DNA of 64,000 nt from an uncultured Sphingobacteriales bacterium (GTDB taxonomy: Bacteria > Bacteroidota > Bacteroidia > Chitinophagales > Chitinophagaceae). The stretch lies in the NCBI GenBank assembly GCA_937991535.1, contig CALKHN010000028.1, positions 215,618 to 279,617 of the forward strand, in the 5' to 3' direction. Under the pieces are notes generated by a model. It saw nothing but the letters and a program-made list of their open reading frames with translations, did not search any database and had not been told where the DNA came from. The number at the start of each line of letters is the position of its first letter. The first letter of the stretch is position 1. Positions 1-8,393 of this stretch are shown here, in pieces. The translations under genes and the position numbers were made by a program.

Positions 1-165
1 GGGGAACAATATCTGACAATAGGAGTAGCTTAACAATAATGCGTAAAATGAAAATTCAAGAGGGTACTTAATTATAATCTATAAAAACAACATAGGAAAC
101 ACAGGATCTAAAAACGGGTGCAAAAATATCTCAAGATCTAAACAAAAACCAAGCCAACAATCCCG

Positions 166-2013
166 TTAATATCCCCTGATATTCTTCCCCTCCATAAAAT
201 TTATAAACGCTTTATTCACAACCCTGTTGCCGCCTGGAGTAGGGTAGTTTCCCGTAAAATACCAATCGCCAGTATTGGTAGGGCATGATTCATGAAGGTC
301 CTCAATAGTTTGGTATATTACATCTACAGGGGTGGTAACATCATGTGGCGTAATGAGCTGTGCTATTTTTTTAGATATATCCCCGGCTGTAAACGGCTTG
401 TAAATCCCGCGCACTACGTTTTCTGTATGCAACTGGTTGTTTCTTTCCATTTCCCTGCATTTATTGTACAAATCCTGCAGGATATAGTCCATTTTTTGTT
501 CTTTAAGCAAAGTGATGGCTGCCTGAAAAGCAATAAAATCATTCATCTTACTCATATCAATGCCGTAGCAATCGGGATATCTGATCTGCGGAGCCGAAGA
601 AACAATGATAATTCTTTTGGGTTCAAGTCTTGACAGCATTTTTATTATGCTCTCTCTCAGTGTAGTGCCACGTACAATGGAGTCGTCAATTACCACAACG
701 GTATCTTCTCCTTTCCTTATTGATCCATAGGTGATATCATATACATGCTGCACCAGTTCATTGCGGCTAACATCTTCCGTGATAAACGTGCGCATTTTCA
801 CGTCTTTATTGGCTATTTTTTCTACCCGGATGCGCCGGTTGATCATTTCCGCTAGCTTTTCTTCATCGTAATCCTTTCCCCAGGAACTTATTCGCTGTAT
901 CTTAATTTTATTCAAATAGTTTTCCATCCCCTTTAACAACCCATAAAAAGCTACTTCCGCGGTATTGGGAATAAATGAAAAAACTGTGTTTTTAAGGTCA
1001 TTGTTAATCGCTTTAAGCACATAATCACTTAAGTGATTGCCTAAGGCTATTCTTTCCTTATAAATTTTTTTATCATTACCCCGGGAAAAATAGATCCGTT
1101 CAAAACTGCAGGCCTTCCTTTCTTTTGGCTCAATAATCTGTTCAATCTGGTATGTACCATCTGCCCGCACAATTAATGCATGACCGGGCATAAGCTCCTT
1201 CACTTCATTTTCTCCAACATTAAAGGTAGTACGGATAGCCGCACGTTCTGAAGCCGCCACTATAACATCATCACTTACATAGTAATAGGAAGGACGTATG
1301 CCATGGGCATCACGCATAACAAAACTATCTCCGTTTCCAATAAGTCCGCCTACATGGTAGCCACCATCAAACAAGTTAGCCGATTTCCTTAACACATTCG
1401 CGATATCCAGCTTTTCGGGGTGCTGTTCATCTTCTTTAACTAAAAAATGATGGACAACTTCCATCATCGCAGCAAGATCACTTTGCTTTTGAAATACGCC
1501 AGGCTCAATATTCACTAAAGCAAAAAGTTCCTCTGTATTTACAAGATTAAAATTACCGGCTAATGCAAGGTTCAAAGCCGGAATAGTATGACATTTAATA
1601 AAGGGATGACAAAATTCAACATTATTTCTTCCCTGGGTACCATACCGCAAATGTCCCAGTAGTAATTCTCCCATAAACCGAATATTGCCTTTCATTAGCC
1701 CCGGATGCTTTTTTAATTCCGGCTGATATTTTTCCAATTCCGCAATTTCTTCCGATATCTGGTGAAACAAATCGGCAATAGCCATGTTTTCAATACTGCG
1801 GATTCGATGCATAAATGGATAGCCTGGTTCTGTGTTCAGTTTAACCGTAGCTATCCCTGCCCCGTCCTGCCCGCGGTTATGCTGTTTTTCCATAAGCAGG
1901 TACAGCTTATTGAGTCCATATGTTACCGAACCATATTGCTGGAGATAATAAGAAAAGGGCTTTCTTAGTCTTATAAATGCCAGTCCGCATTCATGTTTTA
2001 TAGGATCGCTCAT
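166..2013 (-). CDS. PurF-type amidophosphoribosyltransferase family protein
   Basis: 615-residue protein with an N-terminal class II glutamine amidotransferase domain and a C-terminal phosphoribosyltransferase domain. Cys9 in the HECGLAF context is the likely nucleophile, exposed after removal of a short propeptide. The PRPP-binding loop VVVIDDSIVRGTT has its Asp pair at residues 443-444. PurF transfers glutamine ammonia to PRPP, the first step of purine synthesis. The protein is longer than classical PurF (about 470-510 residues), and Bacteroidota commonly carry a long paralogue of this kind, so I do not assign the symbol. The gene stands alone; a TAnnTTTG box lies 24 bases upstream of the start. 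Family call is firm; whether it is the main purine enzyme is uncertain. Confidence 0.85.
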   Translation of the reverse strand: MSDPIKHECGLAFIRLRKPFSYYLQQYGSVTYGLNKLYLLMEKQHNRGQDGAGIATVKLNTEPGYPFMHRIRSIENMAIADLFHQISEEIAELEKYQPELKKHPGLMKGNIRFMGELLLGHLRYGTQGRNNVEFCHPFIKCHTIPALNLALAGNFNLVNTEELFALVNIEPGVFQKQSDLAAMMEVVHHFLVKEDEQHPEKLDIANVLRKSANLFDGGYHVGGLIGNGDSFVMRDAHGIRPSYYYVSDDVIVAASERAAIRTTFNVGENEVKELMPGHALIVRADGTYQIEQIIEPKERKACSFERIYFSRGNDKKIYKERIALGNHLSDYVLKAINNDLKNTVFSFIPNTAEVAFYGLLKGMENYLNKIKIQRISSWGKDYDEEKLAEMINRRIRVEKIANKDVKMRTFITEDVSRNELVQHVYDITYGSIRKGEDTVVVIDDSIVRGTTLRESIIKMLSRLEPKRIIIVSSAPQIRYPDCYGIDMSKMNDFIAFQAAITLLKEQKMDYILQDLYNKCREMERNNQLHTENVVRGIYKPFTAGDISKKIAQLITPHDVTTPVDVIYQTIEDLHESCPTNTGDWYFTGNYPTPGGNRVVNKAFINFMEGKNIRGY

Positions 2014-2036
2014 GAAGAATATTAAAAAAGAAGCCG

Positions 2037-2044
2037 CAAAGGTA
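2037..2044 (-). promoter_or_regulatory. Candidate -7 box of the PurF-type gene
   Basis: On the minus strand the sequence reads TACCTTTG, an exact match to the Bacteroidota -7 consensus TAnnTTTG, 24 bases before the start codon. No clear TTTG -33 box is seen at the usual spacing. Confidence 0.45.
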
Positions 2045-2085
2045 CATGGTTTATACTAAAGAATAAGGAACAACAACAAAGGGAC

Positions 2086-2118
2086 TGAAAAAAAATGCCC
2101 GCGCAAATCCGGCGGGCA
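2086..2118 (-). terminator. Rho-independent terminator after the 212-residue exported protein gene
   Basis: On the minus strand TGCCCGC pairs with GCGGGCA around a 9-base loop and is followed by eight T. It starts 38 bases after the stop codon of the gene at 2156-2794. Confidence 0.8.
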
Positions 2119-2155
2119 CCAGGGGCTATCTTTCATAGTAGTGCACTTTAGCGCT

Positions 2156-2794
2156 TTAATTGTTTCGTTTTGCCTTTAATTGCTCCAGTATCTTACGCTG
2201 GGTTTCTACTTCCGTTACCTGGCTTTCCTGCTTTTTCTTATTGTCTTCCAGCTCTTCCTGGAGGTTTTTGATCTTTTTTTCCAGTGAAGCCTGATCTTTT
2301 ACCAAATCATCATATTTTTTTTGAGTTTTTTTAGTAACTTCTTCCTGATCCCGGATATCTTTCTCCAGTCGCTCAGTTGCCGTATAAGAAGCAATACTGC
2401 TGTAAAAACCATTTTCCGACAACATATTGTTTACGAAAGGCACGGGCGTTGCCTGTTCTCCCGGTTTACTGGCAAAAAAATACACCAGACTAACGTCCTT
2501 TTCTTTCCTGCTTTTTTTTTCTACTTTTATGTACAGATCACTGCGCTCACTTACGATTTCGGGGTCGGTAATGTCTTTAAACATCATCCAGCCCTTAGTT
2601 TCCTTCGGTTTATATCCCGATTTGAGCATTTTGTTTTTTATAGCCTGCTCTACAATATCCGGCGCATCACTTATTTCCATTGACTTTACTGTTCTTTTTG
2701 CTTTATTGAACTCCACAACAGCTTCGCCAACCTGGGCGGAGGCTGTTATGCCACAGGTAATACCTATCAAAAGAAGTAAAAAATATTTTTTCAT
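2156..2794 (-). CDS. Exported coiled-coil protein of unknown function
   Basis: 212 residues. Residues 1-21 form a clear signal peptide (MKKYFLLLL, hydrophobic core, ASAQ cleavage site), so the product is exported. The middle part (about 25-130) is a mixed globular stretch without a family I recognise. Residues about 138-212 are rich in Glu, Lys, Gln and Leu and should form a long coiled coil. The gene is monocistronic, divergent from the flippase gene at 3027 and followed by a strong terminator. A structural or scaffold role in the periplasm is possible, but nothing in the sequence fixes it. Confidence 0.75.
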   Translation of the reverse strand: MKKYFLLLLIGITCGITASAQVGEAVVEFNKAKRTVKSMEISDAPDIVEQAIKNKMLKSGYKPKETKGWMMFKDITDPEIVSERSDLYIKVEKKSRKEKDVSLVYFFASKPGEQATPVPFVNNMLSENGFYSSIASYTATERLEKDIRDQEEVTKKTQKKYDDLVKDQASLEKKIKNLQEELEDNKKKQESQVTEVETQRKILEQLKAKRNN

Positions 2795-2959
2795 ATACTC
2801 ATTTATAAGAGGAGACTACATATTATAGAAAAAAGGTTGCATCAATAAAAAATTTTCATCCCCGTTACCAAAAACACGATAGAAATTCTACACTGGAGCG
2901 TGTAAAGAAAAATTATAGCCTGTTAGCCCGGAACGGAAAAATGGATTATTCAAAGGGGT

Positions 2960-2993
2960 TTTGTGATCAAAATACTTATTCCACTTACCTTTA
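2960..2993 (+). promoter_or_regulatory. Candidate promoter of the flippase-hemJ operon
   Basis: TTTG at 2960-2963 is followed after 22 bases by TACCTTTA at 2986-2993, close to the Bacteroidota TTTG/TAnnTTTG pattern. A competing exact -7 match (TATTTTTG, 3016-3023) overlaps the start-codon region, which would give a leaderless transcript. Confidence 0.3.
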
Positions 2994-3026
2994 CCGCACT
3001 CTTTTCTTGTTTAAATATTTTTGTTT

Positions 3027-4529
3027 TTGGCGGGCATTAAACAATTAGCAGGACAAACATTATGGTATGGAGCAAGCAGTATTATTGCGAGGCTGCTAAC
3101 TTATATACTTACTCCTTATCTTACGCTAAAGTTAAGTGGGGGAAGCTACGGCGATATGACCCTGGTTTACGCACTTACCTCTTTCTTAAATGTTATTTAT
3201 ACCTACGGATTAGAAACCGGCTTCTTCCGGTTTAGTCAATACCCGCAATACAAAAATGATTTATATAATACTACAAGTATTTCAATCATTACTTCTACCA
3301 TTTTACTTACCATATTATTGTTGCTATGCACATCACCGCTGGCCAGCTTTGCTAATGTGGCCGATCATCCTGAGTACATTACACTTGCTATATTGATAGT
3401 AGCCTTTGACAGCCTTTCTGTTATACCCTTTGCCAAACTACGGCAGGATGGCAGGCCTTTAAAATATGCCTTTGTTCGTTTAACCTCTGTACTTTTAAAT
3501 ATTGGCACGCTCTATTTTCTGTTATCTGTTACGCCAAAACTTGCAGCTTCAAACCCCAACAGCGTTTTTTCTGTTTTGAACAATAAAAACATGGGGACTA
3601 CCTATGTTATTATTGCCAACCTGTTTCAGTCTGCTTTTGCAGTGTTATTGTTGTGGAGCGAGTTCCGGTTGATCCGCTGGCGCTTTAATGTTAAATTATG
3701 GAAGGAAATCATGATATATTCCCTGCCTATGCTGGTAGTGGGGTTTGGGGGTATGGTTAATGAAACAATTGACCGCCTGATGCTGGGCTGGTGGGGGGTG
3801 CCGCCACCCGGTGGCGACATGAAGATTGAAATTGGCACATACGGGGCCTGCTATAAACTGGCGATACTGATAACTGTTTTTATACAGGCCTTTCGGCTGG
3901 GTGCGGAACCCTTTTTCTTTAAGCAGGCTTCGGGCGAAAATCCACAACGTACATACGCCAGGGTAATGAAATTTTTTGTGATCATTATTTGTGTCATGTT
4001 CCTTTTTGTGGCGCTGTACTTAGATGTATGGAAGTATTTTATTCAAAACCCCGTTTTCTGGAAAGGACTGAAAGTTGTGCCTATCCTGTTATTGGCCAAC
4101 ATGTTCCTGGGCATATATTATAATCTTTCGGTATGGTACAAAATAACCAACAAAATTTCAGCCGGCGCATGGATAACTATAGGCGGCGCACTAATCACTT
4201 TTATTATTAATTATCTTTTTATTCCGCGCTATGGTTATATGGCCAGCGCATGGGCCACTTTTTTCTGTTACGGCAGCATGATGATAGCCTGTTATGTGTG
4301 GGGACAAAAAGAATATCCCGTTCCCTATGCCTGGAAAAAACTCTGCGCCTATATTATTATTGTGGTTGTATTGTTTTACCTGCACCGGCTGTTAACAAAC
4401 TTATGGTCTAATATGGCTTTTAATTATACTGCCGCTACTATAATACTGGCAGCGTTCCTGCTTTTTGTTCTGAAAGTAGAAAAAAGTGAGTTTCAAAAAA
4501 TTCCTGTTGTGGGCAGATTTTTAAAATAA
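3027..4529 (+). CDS. MOP-superfamily polysaccharide/lipid flippase (Wzx/MATE-like)
   Basis: About 500 residues, dominated by some 12-14 hydrophobic segments spread over the whole chain, with the arrangement of the polysaccharide-export branch of the MOP flippases. Such proteins turn lipid-linked oligosaccharides across the inner membrane. The frame is closed by a TAA at 3012, so no ATG is available near the N-terminus. I chose the TTG at 3027, giving MAGIKQLAGQTLWYG, which is how I recall related Bacteroidota proteins starting; TTG at 3021 is the alternative. No glycosyltransferase lies beside it, so its substrate is unknown. It is followed after 5 bases by hemJ, which suggests one transcript. 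Confidence 0.8.
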   Translation: MAGIKQLAGQTLWYGASSIIARLLTYILTPYLTLKLSGGSYGDMTLVYALTSFLNVIYTYGLETGFFRFSQYPQYKNDLYNTTSISIITSTILLTILLLLCTSPLASFANVADHPEYITLAILIVAFDSLSVIPFAKLRQDGRPLKYAFVRLTSVLLNIGTLYFLLSVTPKLAASNPNSVFSVLNNKNMGTTYVIIANLFQSAFAVLLLWSEFRLIRWRFNVKLWKEIMIYSLPMLVVGFGGMVNETIDRLMLGWWGVPPPGGDMKIEIGTYGACYKLAILITVFIQAFRLGAEPFFFKQASGENPQRTYARVMKFFVIIICVMFLFVALYLDVWKYFIQNPVFWKGLKVVPILLLANMFLGIYYNLSVWYKITNKISAGAWITIGGALITFIINYLFIPRYGYMASAWATFFCYGSMMIACYVWGQKEYPVPYAWKKLCAYIIIVVVLFYLHRLLTNLWSNMAFNYTAATIILAAFLLFVLKVEKSEFQKIPVVGRFLK

Positions 4530-4534
4530 AAAAT

Positions 4535-5074
4535 ATGTACCTCTACATTAAAGCGCTACACATTATTTTTATAGTAACCTGGTTCAGCGGTATGTTTTAC
4601 ATCGTGCGGTTATTTATTTACAATACTGAAGCCGCAGAAAAACCAGACCCTGCGAAAACCATACTCCACGATCAATACCGTGTTATGATCAAAAGATTGT
4701 GGCTGGGTATTACCTGGCCTTCTGCCCTGCTAACACTCATTTTTGGTTTATGGATGTTAGATATGTTTGGCTCTTTACCAACATGGCTGATTATTAAACT
4801 TTGCTTTGTACTGGGGCTGTTTTTATATCATTTTTCCCTGCAACGCATTTACGCCCAGCAAATGAAAGGTATTTTCCGGTGGTCATCCCGGCAATTAAGA
4901 ATATGGAATGAAGTTGCAACTGTTTTTTTGGTTGCTATTGTAATGCTGGTTTCCGTAAAGCAAAATATGAGCTGGGCCTGGGGACTGCTGGGATTAATAG
5001 CTTTTGTAATCGTTTTAATGAGTGCAATAAAAGTATACCGGAGGTTAAGGGAGAAAGGATCCGGTGAAAAGTAA
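4535..5074 (+). CDS. hemJ: HemJ-type protoporphyrinogen IX oxidase
   Basis: 179 residues with four predicted transmembrane helices. The N-terminus (IKALHIIFIVTWFSGMFY) is the hallmark of the HemJ/UPF0093 family, with the conserved heme-ligand His at residue 9 and the conserved Lys of the IIKLC segment at residue 88. HemJ oxidises protoporphyrinogen IX to protoporphyrin IX in the inner membrane, the penultimate step of heme b synthesis. It starts 5 bases after the flippase stop and is probably co-transcribed. The same window holds a heme-rich respiratory operon that depends on this pathway, although the two loci are 30 kb apart. Confidence 0.9.
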   Translation: MYLYIKALHIIFIVTWFSGMFYIVRLFIYNTEAAEKPDPAKTILHDQYRVMIKRLWLGITWPSALLTLIFGLWMLDMFGSLPTWLIIKLCFVLGLFLYHFSLQRIYAQQMKGIFRWSSRQLRIWNEVATVFLVAIVMLVSVKQNMSWAWGLLGLIAFVIVLMSAIKVYRRLREKGSGEK

Positions 5075-5102
5075 AAGTATCAAATTACAGAACTATCGTA
5101 TT

Positions 5103-6674
5103 CTATTTTGTAGTATTGGTTAAAACAAGAAGCTGTGGGAAAGATGTTGTTCCTTTATCTACAAGTTTGCTTAGCTCTCCTACCGTATGAAAATACGAGC
5201 CTAATACAATGTCTGTATCGCCATCATGATCAAAATCTCCGGTTTCCATGGTCAGCCATTTTCCCGAAGCGGCTTCAATGGGAGACGAAGGTAGAAAATT
5301 CAGGTCCCCCTGGTTTGAAAAATAAACAAATCCATTTTCAGGATGTTCCAGGTTTGCGTAAAACGCGATGGCAGCAATATCCAAATCCCCGTCATTATCA
5401 AAATCTGCGGCTACGGCTTTTGATGTTCCGTACAACGGATAAAACCACGCTTCTTTGAAATTGTCTTTGCCATCATTAAGATAAATATGAACGCCATGAT
5501 AATATTTATTTACAGCGGAATAATCCCAGTTATCGCCATTGGTAAGTAAAATATCCAGGTGTCCGTCTTTATTAAAATCCGCCAGTTCAAAATAGCTTGA
5601 ACCAAACACAGGTGAAAACTGCAGGAGTTTTTTTTCTTTAAATGTGCCTTTTCCTAAATTGTAAAACATAGAAACTCCTTCCCATGCCTGCGACATGAGC
5701 GCCATAATATCGGGTTTGCCATCTCCGTTAAAATCTTTGATCTCTACCTTTCTGGCGCCCGGAAGATTTATAATGATATTTTCTTTTGCTGCCTGAAAAT
5801 CATCATACCAGGCCAGCCTCCCTGCATTGTTTCCAAAATTGCAGATTACCGCATCTTCTTTTCCATCATTGTTCAGATCAGCATATGCAAACTGAACCGG
5901 CCTCGATAAATGATCAATATTAATTTCCGGCAGGGGTGTTGCAAAGCTGGTGTCGAACGATAACAGGCGACCCAACTGCTGATCTGAGGGGACGAAGCTT
6001 CCGACCGTAAGCAGTAATGGAGCCGCTCCCTTCCTGAAGCCGATGTCAACAGGAGCACTCTCTGTATTCCATGCCGATTTAAAGTTAAAATAGTTATCTA
6101 ATATGTACAATTTATGCTGCCCATCGCCTATGTACATTTCATCCGACGCGTTGTTGAATTTCAGCATGGTTGTTTTGGGGAGCGGCTTATCGTCGAAACT
6201 GATCTGTCGCGTTAAAAATAAAGAGAGCGTATCCCGGATTGGATCATGATTCTTTTGTGGCAATGGTTCTTCGGGTGCTTCCCGCTCAAAATATTTTACA
6301 ATTTGATCCCAGTCTTTTTTTGCAATCAAAGGAACTGCAGGGTATACATTCAATTTGCGCATGATGGGTTGCTCCTCCGGAAGCAAGTCTGCATAAGGGT
6401 CTTTACCGCTTTCATTTATACCAAGTCTTAGTCCCATATTGGGCAACACTTTATCTACCCAGGTTTTTTTGTCCAATAAAGAAGGATCAGGAAAAAGGTG
6501 GCACATCCGGCAGTATTGCAGCGCCAATTGTCTGCCTCGTGATACAGAATCCTGGCCTGGAGCCGGGATTGATGTGTGTGAAAAAGCCCGGGGTCTGCTT
6601 TTTGTTGTTCCCGTATTCAAAACAAACAAAGAAATCAGAAAAGTAAGAATCCAACCGGCCTTAATAACAGACAT
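5103..6674 (-). CDS. Exported FG-GAP/VCBS-repeat protein with N-terminal c-type heme motif
   Basis: 523 residues. Residues 1-25 form a signal peptide. A single CxxCH heme-attachment motif (CRMCH, Cys55-His59) lies in a short cytochrome-c-like region. The rest carries at least five calcium-binding-like repeats with DxNxDGxxD cores (DLNNDGKED, DFNGDGKPD, DFNKDGHLD, DFDNDGDLD, DFDHDGDTD), the pattern of FG-GAP/VCBS beta-propellers. The protein should act in the periplasm or at the outer membrane. It lies directly downstream of the SusC/SusD pair at 6774-11717, though a terminator intervenes. Proteins of this build often sit in carbohydrate loci; the reaction, if any, is unknown. Confidence 0.8.
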   Translation of the reverse strand: MSVIKAGWILTFLISLFVLNTGTTKSRPRAFSHTSIPAPGQDSVSRGRQLALQYCRMCHLFPDPSLLDKKTWVDKVLPNMGLRLGINESGKDPYADLLPEEQPIMRKLNVYPAVPLIAKKDWDQIVKYFEREAPEEPLPQKNHDPIRDTLSLFLTRQISFDDKPLPKTTMLKFNNASDEMYIGDGQHKLYILDNYFNFKSAWNTESAPVDIGFRKGAAPLLLTVGSFVPSDQQLGRLLSFDTSFATPLPEINIDHLSRPVQFAYADLNNDGKEDAVICNFGNNAGRLAWYDDFQAAKENIIINLPGARKVEIKDFNGDGKPDIMALMSQAWEGVSMFYNLGKGTFKEKKLLQFSPVFGSSYFELADFNKDGHLDILLTNGDNWDYSAVNKYYHGVHIYLNDGKDNFKEAWFYPLYGTSKAVAADFDNDGDLDIAAIAFYANLEHPENGFVYFSNQGDLNFLPSSPIEAASGKWLTMETGDFDHDGDTDIVLGSYFHTVGELSKLVDKGTTSFPQLLVLTNTTK

Positions 6675-6700
6675 ACCAAAGAAATTTTAATACAGGTATA

Positions 6701-6708
6701 CAAAAGTA
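6701..6708 (-). promoter_or_regulatory. Candidate -7 box of the FG-GAP gene
   Basis: The minus strand reads TACTTTTG, an exact TAnnTTTG match 26 bases before the start codon at 6674. It overlaps the T-rich tail of the upstream terminator, so termination of one transcript and initiation of the next use the same bases. Confidence 0.35.
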
Positions 6709-6736
6709 AAGAGGCAGGCCTTAAAGCCCGCCTCTT
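6709..6736 (-). terminator. Terminator of the SusC/SusD pair at 6774-11717
   Basis: On the minus strand AAGAGGCGGGC pairs with GCCTGCCTCTT (one G-U pair) around a 6-base loop, followed by TTACTTTTG. It begins 37 bases after the SusD stop codon. Confidence 0.6.
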
Positions 6737-6773
6737 AAACAAATTTATCTTCTTAATCAATATCTGGTACATG

Positions 6774-8357
6774 TTAATTCACATCCCAGAAAATTTTGGT
6801 TGAAAGGTTATCCTTAGCCCTTACAGCTTCATAATTTTCTGTATTATATGTTTGCTCGCTGCCTGCATAAAACCACCGGTAGGGCGGAAGCTTCTGGGTA
6901 TTGGAATTATCCACTTCAAAATTAAAGCTGGGAGCATCCAGGCGTCTTTGTTCCGCCCAGCTTTCAACAAGCTCAACAACGCTGTAGTGGATCCATTTTT
7001 GCGTGGCAAGCAATTTCAGCTTATCCGCGTCTGTTGCCGCATTATCCCATTTAACACCGGCACTTCCAATGTAATTGTTTACTTCTGTTGCATTGGTTGG
7101 AACAAGAGCGGGTGAGGCATTATCATTGCTGATGGATCTCAACCAATAGTAAAACTCTATGGATTTTTTAATGCCATCTTCATACGCTGCTTTAGCAACA
7201 GCGGACTGTCCTCCTTTTAAAGCTGCTTCAGCGGCAAAAAAACTTATTTCAGGTGCAGTGATCAATACACCAGGGAAATACTGGTTGCGGCTTAATGTTG
7301 ACCAATTGTACCGTGCTATCATACCATCAGCTACCAGTTCGGTTTGGGCAGAAGCTGTGAGCATTGGATCTAATCCAATATAAACCCCCGCTGCACTGTC
7401 GCCGGGCTGGTACATTGCCCGCAAACGCGGATCGCCATTTGTTTTCATGTGCTCAATCATGGCTTTACCTGCTAAGTTACCATCCCAATCTTCCAGCCCG
7501 CTTCTAAAACTACTTGAGTTGATAGGCGTGTTTAAGTCGGTAACATTAATCTGGATGTTATCGGCATTGCTTGTTACCAGGGGAAACTGGGTAGGATTAC
7601 TCATGATTTCAGCGCCTTCGCTGGCAACACGGGCCTGAAAGTCTGGCACATCAGATACGCGGGCAAGCATTCTTACGCGCAGGGAATTGGTATACATCTT
7701 CCACTTGGCGAGGCTTCCCTTATTGATGAAATCCTGGTTTTTGAATCCGGTTTCTATTCCCGCTATTAATGAGATTGAGTTCAGCTCAGTAGCAAAGCCT
7801 TTCAAATCATCGAGCATCTTCGTATAAAGGCCTTTTGCGTCATCATACGCGGGCAAAGAAGACTGGTAATTTCCGCCGTTGGTACTGAGCATGCCCGCTT
7901 CAGAAAACGGAATATCGCCATGCAGGTCTATCATTTGCTGTGTATGATCGTACAGATATACCGTTGCCGCTATCATGTAAACCCTACGCAAAGACTGATC
8001 CTCGGCGCTTAAGGCATTGTATACTTTTTCCAGTTCCCTGTACTGAGCAAGGAGGCTATAATAGTTATCCCATCGTGAATTAATACCCGCAGCTCCAGGA
8101 ACATACTGAGCCGGTGCATTTATCCATCCAACAGCCTGAGTATAGTGTGTAAGCGTAGTTCTCAATACCACGAAATAATTCCAGTAACCGGGTAATACAT
8201 AATCTTTGTTAGATTGTAAAAAACCGGCGAATTGCTTCTCAACTGTAGTAGTAGATATCTTGGAAGGATCCGCATAACTGTCTTTAAAGTCTGATTTAGT
8301 GCAGGAGGTGATTCCTGCGGCAATCCCTATAGATAAAAAAAACAATAACTTCTTCAT
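6774..8357 (-). CDS. SusD/RagB-family lipoprotein (pair 3)
   Basis: 527 residues with a lipoprotein signal ending in the lipobox GITSC (Cys19), so it should be anchored at the outer membrane. The chain has the helix-rich, TPR-like layout of SusD proteins, and the central NPTQFP and DPRLRAMYQPG segments are typical of the SusD-like branch often annotated as nutrient-binding. SusD proteins cap the SusC channel and bind glycans or peptides at the cell surface. The gene starts 36 bases after its SusC partner and ends just before a terminator. The ligand cannot be read from the sequence. Confidence 0.9.
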   Translation of the reverse strand: MKKLLFFLSIGIAAGITSCTKSDFKDSYADPSKISTTTVEKQFAGFLQSNKDYVLPGYWNYFVVLRTTLTHYTQAVGWINAPAQYVPGAAGINSRWDNYYSLLAQYRELEKVYNALSAEDQSLRRVYMIAATVYLYDHTQQMIDLHGDIPFSEAGMLSTNGGNYQSSLPAYDDAKGLYTKMLDDLKGFATELNSISLIAGIETGFKNQDFINKGSLAKWKMYTNSLRVRMLARVSDVPDFQARVASEGAEIMSNPTQFPLVTSNADNIQINVTDLNTPINSSSFRSGLEDWDGNLAGKAMIEHMKTNGDPRLRAMYQPGDSAAGVYIGLDPMLTASAQTELVADGMIARYNWSTLSRNQYFPGVLITAPEISFFAAEAALKGGQSAVAKAAYEDGIKKSIEFYYWLRSISNDNASPALVPTNATEVNNYIGSAGVKWDNAATDADKLKLLATQKWIHYSVVELVESWAEQRRLDAPSFNFEVDNSNTQKLPPYRWFYAGSEQTYNTENYEAVRAKDNLSTKIFWDVN

Positions 8358-8393
8358 ACAATATTTTTTAGTTGTAATTCTTTAAATTAAAAT

